Assembly (NCBI GenBank): GCA_014190575.1
Contig: BJGQ01000012.1
Coordinates: 1 to 64,000, forward strand
Source: Bacteroidota bacterium
GTDB lineage: Bacteria; Bacteroidota; Bacteroidia; Chitinophagales; UBA10324
Length of the DNA stretch: 64,000 bases
Direction of reading: 5' to 3'
Under the pieces are notes generated by a model. The model had not been told where the DNA came from. It did no database searches and saw only the letters and a list, made by a program, of their open reading frames with translations. Of this stretch, positions 61,352 through 64,000 are shown piece after piece (within the stretch, counting starts at the first letter, position 1; each line of letters begins with the position of its first letter). The position numbers and the translations under genes were made by a program.

Positions 61352-62992
61352 ATGATTCAAAAAATAATTCTTGGTGTTGCGTTGATTGTAATTTCTGTTT
61401 CAACGCAGGCGCAAAAAAAAGTGGAAGCAAAATCAGATGTAAAATCAGCAACCGTTTATTTATCAGGTGCTGAATTGAACCGGACAGCGAGTGTAACACT
61501 TGCCGCTGGAAATTCGGATGTGGTATTCACGGGTTTACCAACTAATCTGAATCAACAAACAATCAATATTTCTTCAGATGATAAATTGATTATTCAGTCG
61601 GTCCAATTCAAATTGAATTACATGGACCAGAAAGAACTTTCGGCTGAAACAAAAATGTGGAGCGATTCACTGGAGTCGGTTGATTTGGATTTGGAAAAAA
61701 TCAGCAAGCAAAAAGAATTAATTCTGATGCAGCAGGCAATGCTCGACGATAATAAAAAAACCACAGGAGCAAACACAGGTTTGAATTTCGATGCGATGAA
61801 ACAGTACTACGATTTCATGACCGATAAAGAATGGGGATTGAAAGTTCAGTGGATGGATGCTGAGCATAAAGAAAAAAAACTAAATGAAATTAAAACACGA
61901 TTGAATCAGCAGCTTTATGATTTCCAGCAAAAAAAATCTGCCCCATCGGGGGAGATTTGGGTTCAGGTAACTTCTGATAAAGCAATCACTTCAAAATTTT
62001 ACATCACATACTTAGTGAACAATGCTGGCTGGACTCCTGAATACGATGTCCGTGCTGATAAAGTAAATGCACCAATCACACTCAACTACAAAGCTGCCAT
62101 CTGGCAAACAACAGGCGAGGATTGGAAAGATATAAAACTCAAACTCTCCACAGGAAATCCAACAGCGGGTGCAGCAGGACCTGTATTTGCAACCTGGTTT
62201 ATGGATTATTATTATGGAAATTATTCTGTTACAAAAGATGAAGAAGATTACAATGGCAAGATGAATAGAAATGCGCCATCAGCTCCAATGCAATTGCAGG
62301 AAGTAGTTGTAACAGGTGCAGATAAAAAATATAAAGAGAGCGAAACAACTGCCTCTTATACCAATGTTACACAGTCCACTCTTTCTACTGAGTTTGATAT
62401 AAAATTAGCTTCAACTATTCCATCCGGTTCCGATGTGCATCGGGTGAACATTGGTGATTATGCAATGGATGCTTCGTATGATTACTACTCGATTCCACGA
62501 TTGGATAAAGATGTGTTTCTGAATGCCCACATTGCTGATTGGGAGAAACTGAATTTGCTGGATGGTTCGGCAAATGTGTTTTTTCAGGGAGCTTATGTGG
62601 GACAGAGTTACATCAATGCGAATCAAACAAACGATACTTTAGAGTTGTCGTTGGGTCGTGATAAAAATGTAATTCTCACCCGCGAAAAATTAAAAGACTT
62701 TACAAAAGAGAAATTCATTGGCGGAAAATATCGTCAGAGTGTTACTTATGAAATCAAAGTCAAGAACACTGAACCAACTGAAATCAGTTTAGATGTGATT
62801 GAACAGGTTCCCATCTCAGCAAATGCTGAAATAAAAATTACGCTTGATGATGCAGGTGGAGCAGCATACAATGTTGAAACAGGAAAACTTTTATGGAAAC
62901 AAAAATTATCACCGGGAGAAGAAAAGAAAATGCAATTTTCTATTACCGTAGAATTTCCTGAATCGAAAAAAGTTTATTGTCCAAAGTTTTAG
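61352..62992 (+). CDS. MuiA-like protein with DUF4139 domain, exported
   Basis: 546 residues from the ATG at 61352, chosen because a signal peptide follows at once (IILGVALIVISVSTQAQ). An upstream in-frame ATG at 61268 would bury it. Residues 25-125 match the DUF4140 N-terminal strands (SATVYLSGAELNRTASVTLA, TGLPTNLNQQTINI). A short coiled coil follows, then DUF4139 (about 200-546; YLVNNAGWTPEYDVRADK, LNYKAAIWQTTGEDWKDIKL, LSPGEEKKMQFSITVEFPE). An inserted loop near 325 reads LQEVVVTGADKKY, like the start of TonB-receptor plugs. Family members are linked to mucoidy inhibition in name only; the function is open. Confidence 0.88.
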   Translation: MIQKIILGVALIVISVSTQAQKKVEAKSDVKSATVYLSGAELNRTASVTLAAGNSDVVFTGLPTNLNQQTINISSDDKLIIQSVQFKLNYMDQKELSAETKMWSDSLESVDLDLEKISKQKELILMQQAMLDDNKKTTGANTGLNFDAMKQYYDFMTDKEWGLKVQWMDAEHKEKKLNEIKTRLNQQLYDFQQKKSAPSGEIWVQVTSDKAITSKFYITYLVNNAGWTPEYDVRADKVNAPITLNYKAAIWQTTGEDWKDIKLKLSTGNPTAGAAGPVFATWFMDYYYGNYSVTKDEEDYNGKMNRNAPSAPMQLQEVVVTGADKKYKESETTASYTNVTQSTLSTEFDIKLASTIPSGSDVHRVNIGDYAMDASYDYYSIPRLDKDVFLNAHIADWEKLNLLDGSANVFFQGAYVGQSYINANQTNDTLELSLGRDKNVILTREKLKDFTKEKFIGGKYRQSVTYEIKVKNTEPTEISLDVIEQVPISANAEIKITLDDAGGAAYNVETGKLLWKQKLSPGEEKKMQFSITVEFPESKKVYCPKF

Positions 62993-63020
62993 AATCGAAA
63001 AAAATTCCTTAGACAAAAAT

Positions 63021-63662
63021 TTAAAAATTCACTCCTGCATGAATGCCGAAATCAAAAGGCATATATGCTTTTGTATAGTTGTAATTGTCATGCGGAATAA
63101 ATCTGTAAGTTGAATTGAGTCCAGCAATTAATCGGTTTTTATAAATTTTAAAATGAGCTTTCAATTTTAATGCTGCTCCTAATCTGTGAATGGAAGTATC
63201 GTAGTTAAAAATAATATCGTCAAATGGCATTAAGTCGGTTTCCAAATTATCATTCGTTCCCCACATAAATGAAAGTTGAGGAAGAACCGAAATTTCAAAA
63301 TACTTTTTATTCAAAATCGGAAAAAGTGTTCCAGCTTCTACAAATTGATAGTTTCTTCTTTCAATAATATTGTCAGCTTTATATTCTGATTTATTTACAG
63401 GAACAAAAGAGGGCAATCTTCTATGAAGATTTATCCATCTTGAATAAGAAAAATTCACATTGTATTTCTTATAGAAAGTTTTATTTATTGTTGTTGTAAA
63501 TTGATATGTGTTAAATCGAATTTTACTATTATTAAAAGAAGTTAAAGAAGTCAATGAAGAAAAAACAGAAACTCCACAATGATATTCTGATTGACACTTT
63601 CCAGAAAAACCTAAGAACAAAATTTGAAAAGAAATAAAAAGAATAAGAGTAATTTTTTTCAT
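63021..63662 (-). CDS. Uncharacterised outer-membrane beta-barrel protein
   Basis: 213 residues with a signal peptide (LILFISFQILFLGFSGKCQ). The mature part alternates polar and aromatic residues in strand-sized blocks (YQFTTTINKTFYKKYNVNFSYS, YQFVEAGTLFPIL, FEISVLPQLSFMW, LGAALKLKAHFKI) and ends in PFDFGIHAGVNF with a terminal phenylalanine. This fits a porin-like small barrel without an assigned family. It lies 61 bases after the gene cut by the window edge and may be co-transcribed. Confidence 0.65.
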   Translation of the reverse strand: MKKITLILFISFQILFLGFSGKCQSEYHCGVSVFSSLTSLTSFNNSKIRFNTYQFTTTINKTFYKKYNVNFSYSRWINLHRRLPSFVPVNKSEYKADNIIERRNYQFVEAGTLFPILNKKYFEISVLPQLSFMWGTNDNLETDLMPFDDIIFNYDTSIHRLGAALKLKAHFKIYKNRLIAGLNSTYRFIPHDNYNYTKAYMPFDFGIHAGVNF

Positions 63663-63722
63663 GTCAGTGATTTTAGTTTTTCAAATCTAACAATTTTTCA
63701 CCCTTCCCGCTTAGTTCTTCCC

Positions 63723-64000
63723 TCACTTAATCATCACTCCTCTTTTATTCATCAGCGGAATCTGCGTGAAATTTTCTAAGTTGATACTTTCAGTGACGAA
63801 TACATATTTCTTATCGAACATTTTTCCATTCTGCCAGAAGCTTATCCAGAATTCGTTGTTGAGTGCGAATAATCTTTTTTCTATTAACTCAACTTTTACA
63901 AATTCATTACTCGCCACTTTGTCGAAGAACTGACGAAAAGTTGAAGTCTTAACTTTCTTTCCATCCAAATCTCCGTAACCTGTTGAAGCTACAATCACTC
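63723..64000 (-). CDS. Uncharacterised protein, C-terminal part only
   Basis: The frame is open to the window edge, so the start lies outside. About 92 residues are visible: TGYGDLDGKKVKTSTFRQFF, FVKVELIEKRLFALNNEFWI, then FTQIPLMNKRGVMIK at the end. No motif is recognised. The GTG at 63998 could be a start, but a longer gene is more likely. Neighbouring barrel protein is on the same strand. Confidence 0.5.
   Translation of the reverse strand, partial: VIVASTGYGDLDGKKVKTSTFRQFFDKVASNEFVKVELIEKRLFALNNEFWISFWQNGKMFDKKYVFVTESINLENFTQIPLMNKRGVMIK

Overview
The window reads as a chromosome segment of a Bacteroidota bacterium with low GC (roughly 35-40% by eye). Evidence: two type IX secretion (T9SS) sorting-domain types, an exbB-exbD-exbD-tonB operon, a lipoprotein TamL-like protein, MiaE, MuiA/DUF4139 and DUF2461 proteins, and promoters of the Bacteroidota kind (TTG or TTTG, about 19 bases, TAnnTTTG) with almost no Shine-Dalgarno sites. 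I cannot place it below phylum.

Layout. 1-2771: TonB energy-transduction operon on the minus strand (exbB, two exbD, tonB cut by the edge) with a good promoter. 2921-7727: nuoL-nuoM-nuoN, the membrane proton-pumping end of complex I, standing alone behind its own promoter. 7806-14588: one giant secreted protein with about 23 Ig-like repeats of about 76 residues, built in blocks of three and ending in a type B T9SS signal. 14901-15950: ribD. 15951-18466: a decaying cluster of related T9SS type A cargo genes carrying frameshifts in G/C runs and a nonsense codon. 18668-21263: DedA membrane protein and a secreted M1 aminopeptidase. 21331-23837: a phosphorelay set (receiver-kinase-receiver, Hpt, and a receiver with its own membrane anchor).

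23932-27090: methyltransferase, folE and a PTPS/QueD enzyme on one strand; mqnB-mqnD of the futalosine menaquinone route on the other, from a promoter that predicts a leaderless mRNA. 27110-32692: a CcoI-type copper ATPase whose frame breaks at a run of ten T, then a Crp/Fnr regulator, a DUF2892 protein, two single-domain rhodaneses and a CstB-like persulfide dioxygenase-rhodanese. Together these look like a sulfane-sulfur detoxification locus next to a respiratory copper pump. 32725-32946: a family of short CATCCCTTC repeats. 32996-41467: outer-membrane and envelope genes, miaE with two tandem terminators, tamL head-to-head with a SpoU methyltransferase (starts 2 bases apart), msrA and a Na/Pi cotransporter.

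41670-46768: purB, a TPR membrane protein, Hsp20, and rpsF-rpsR-rplI with a near-perfect promoter and terminator. 46851-46924: tRNA with anticodon CAT. 47094-56020: aminotransferase, then an envelope glycan group (heptose kinase HldA/RfaE1, ABC exporter, a three-part GT2/GT-C/TPR fusion, methyltransferase). 56113-64000: DUF2461, hicBA, dnaX with an in-frame run of ten A ideally placed to make a short gamma product, pyruvate dehydrogenase E2-like protein, CoA-binding protein, MuiA-like protein and beta-barrel proteins.

No CRISPR array, prophage, transposase or replication origin was seen. The observations I rate highest are the dnaX A10 tract, the three-domain higher-order repeat with an exact 416-base duplication, the membrane-tethered receiver, the Alg5-like/GT-C/TPR fusion, the CstB-like locus beside a frameshifted ccoI, and the T9SS pseudogene cluster.
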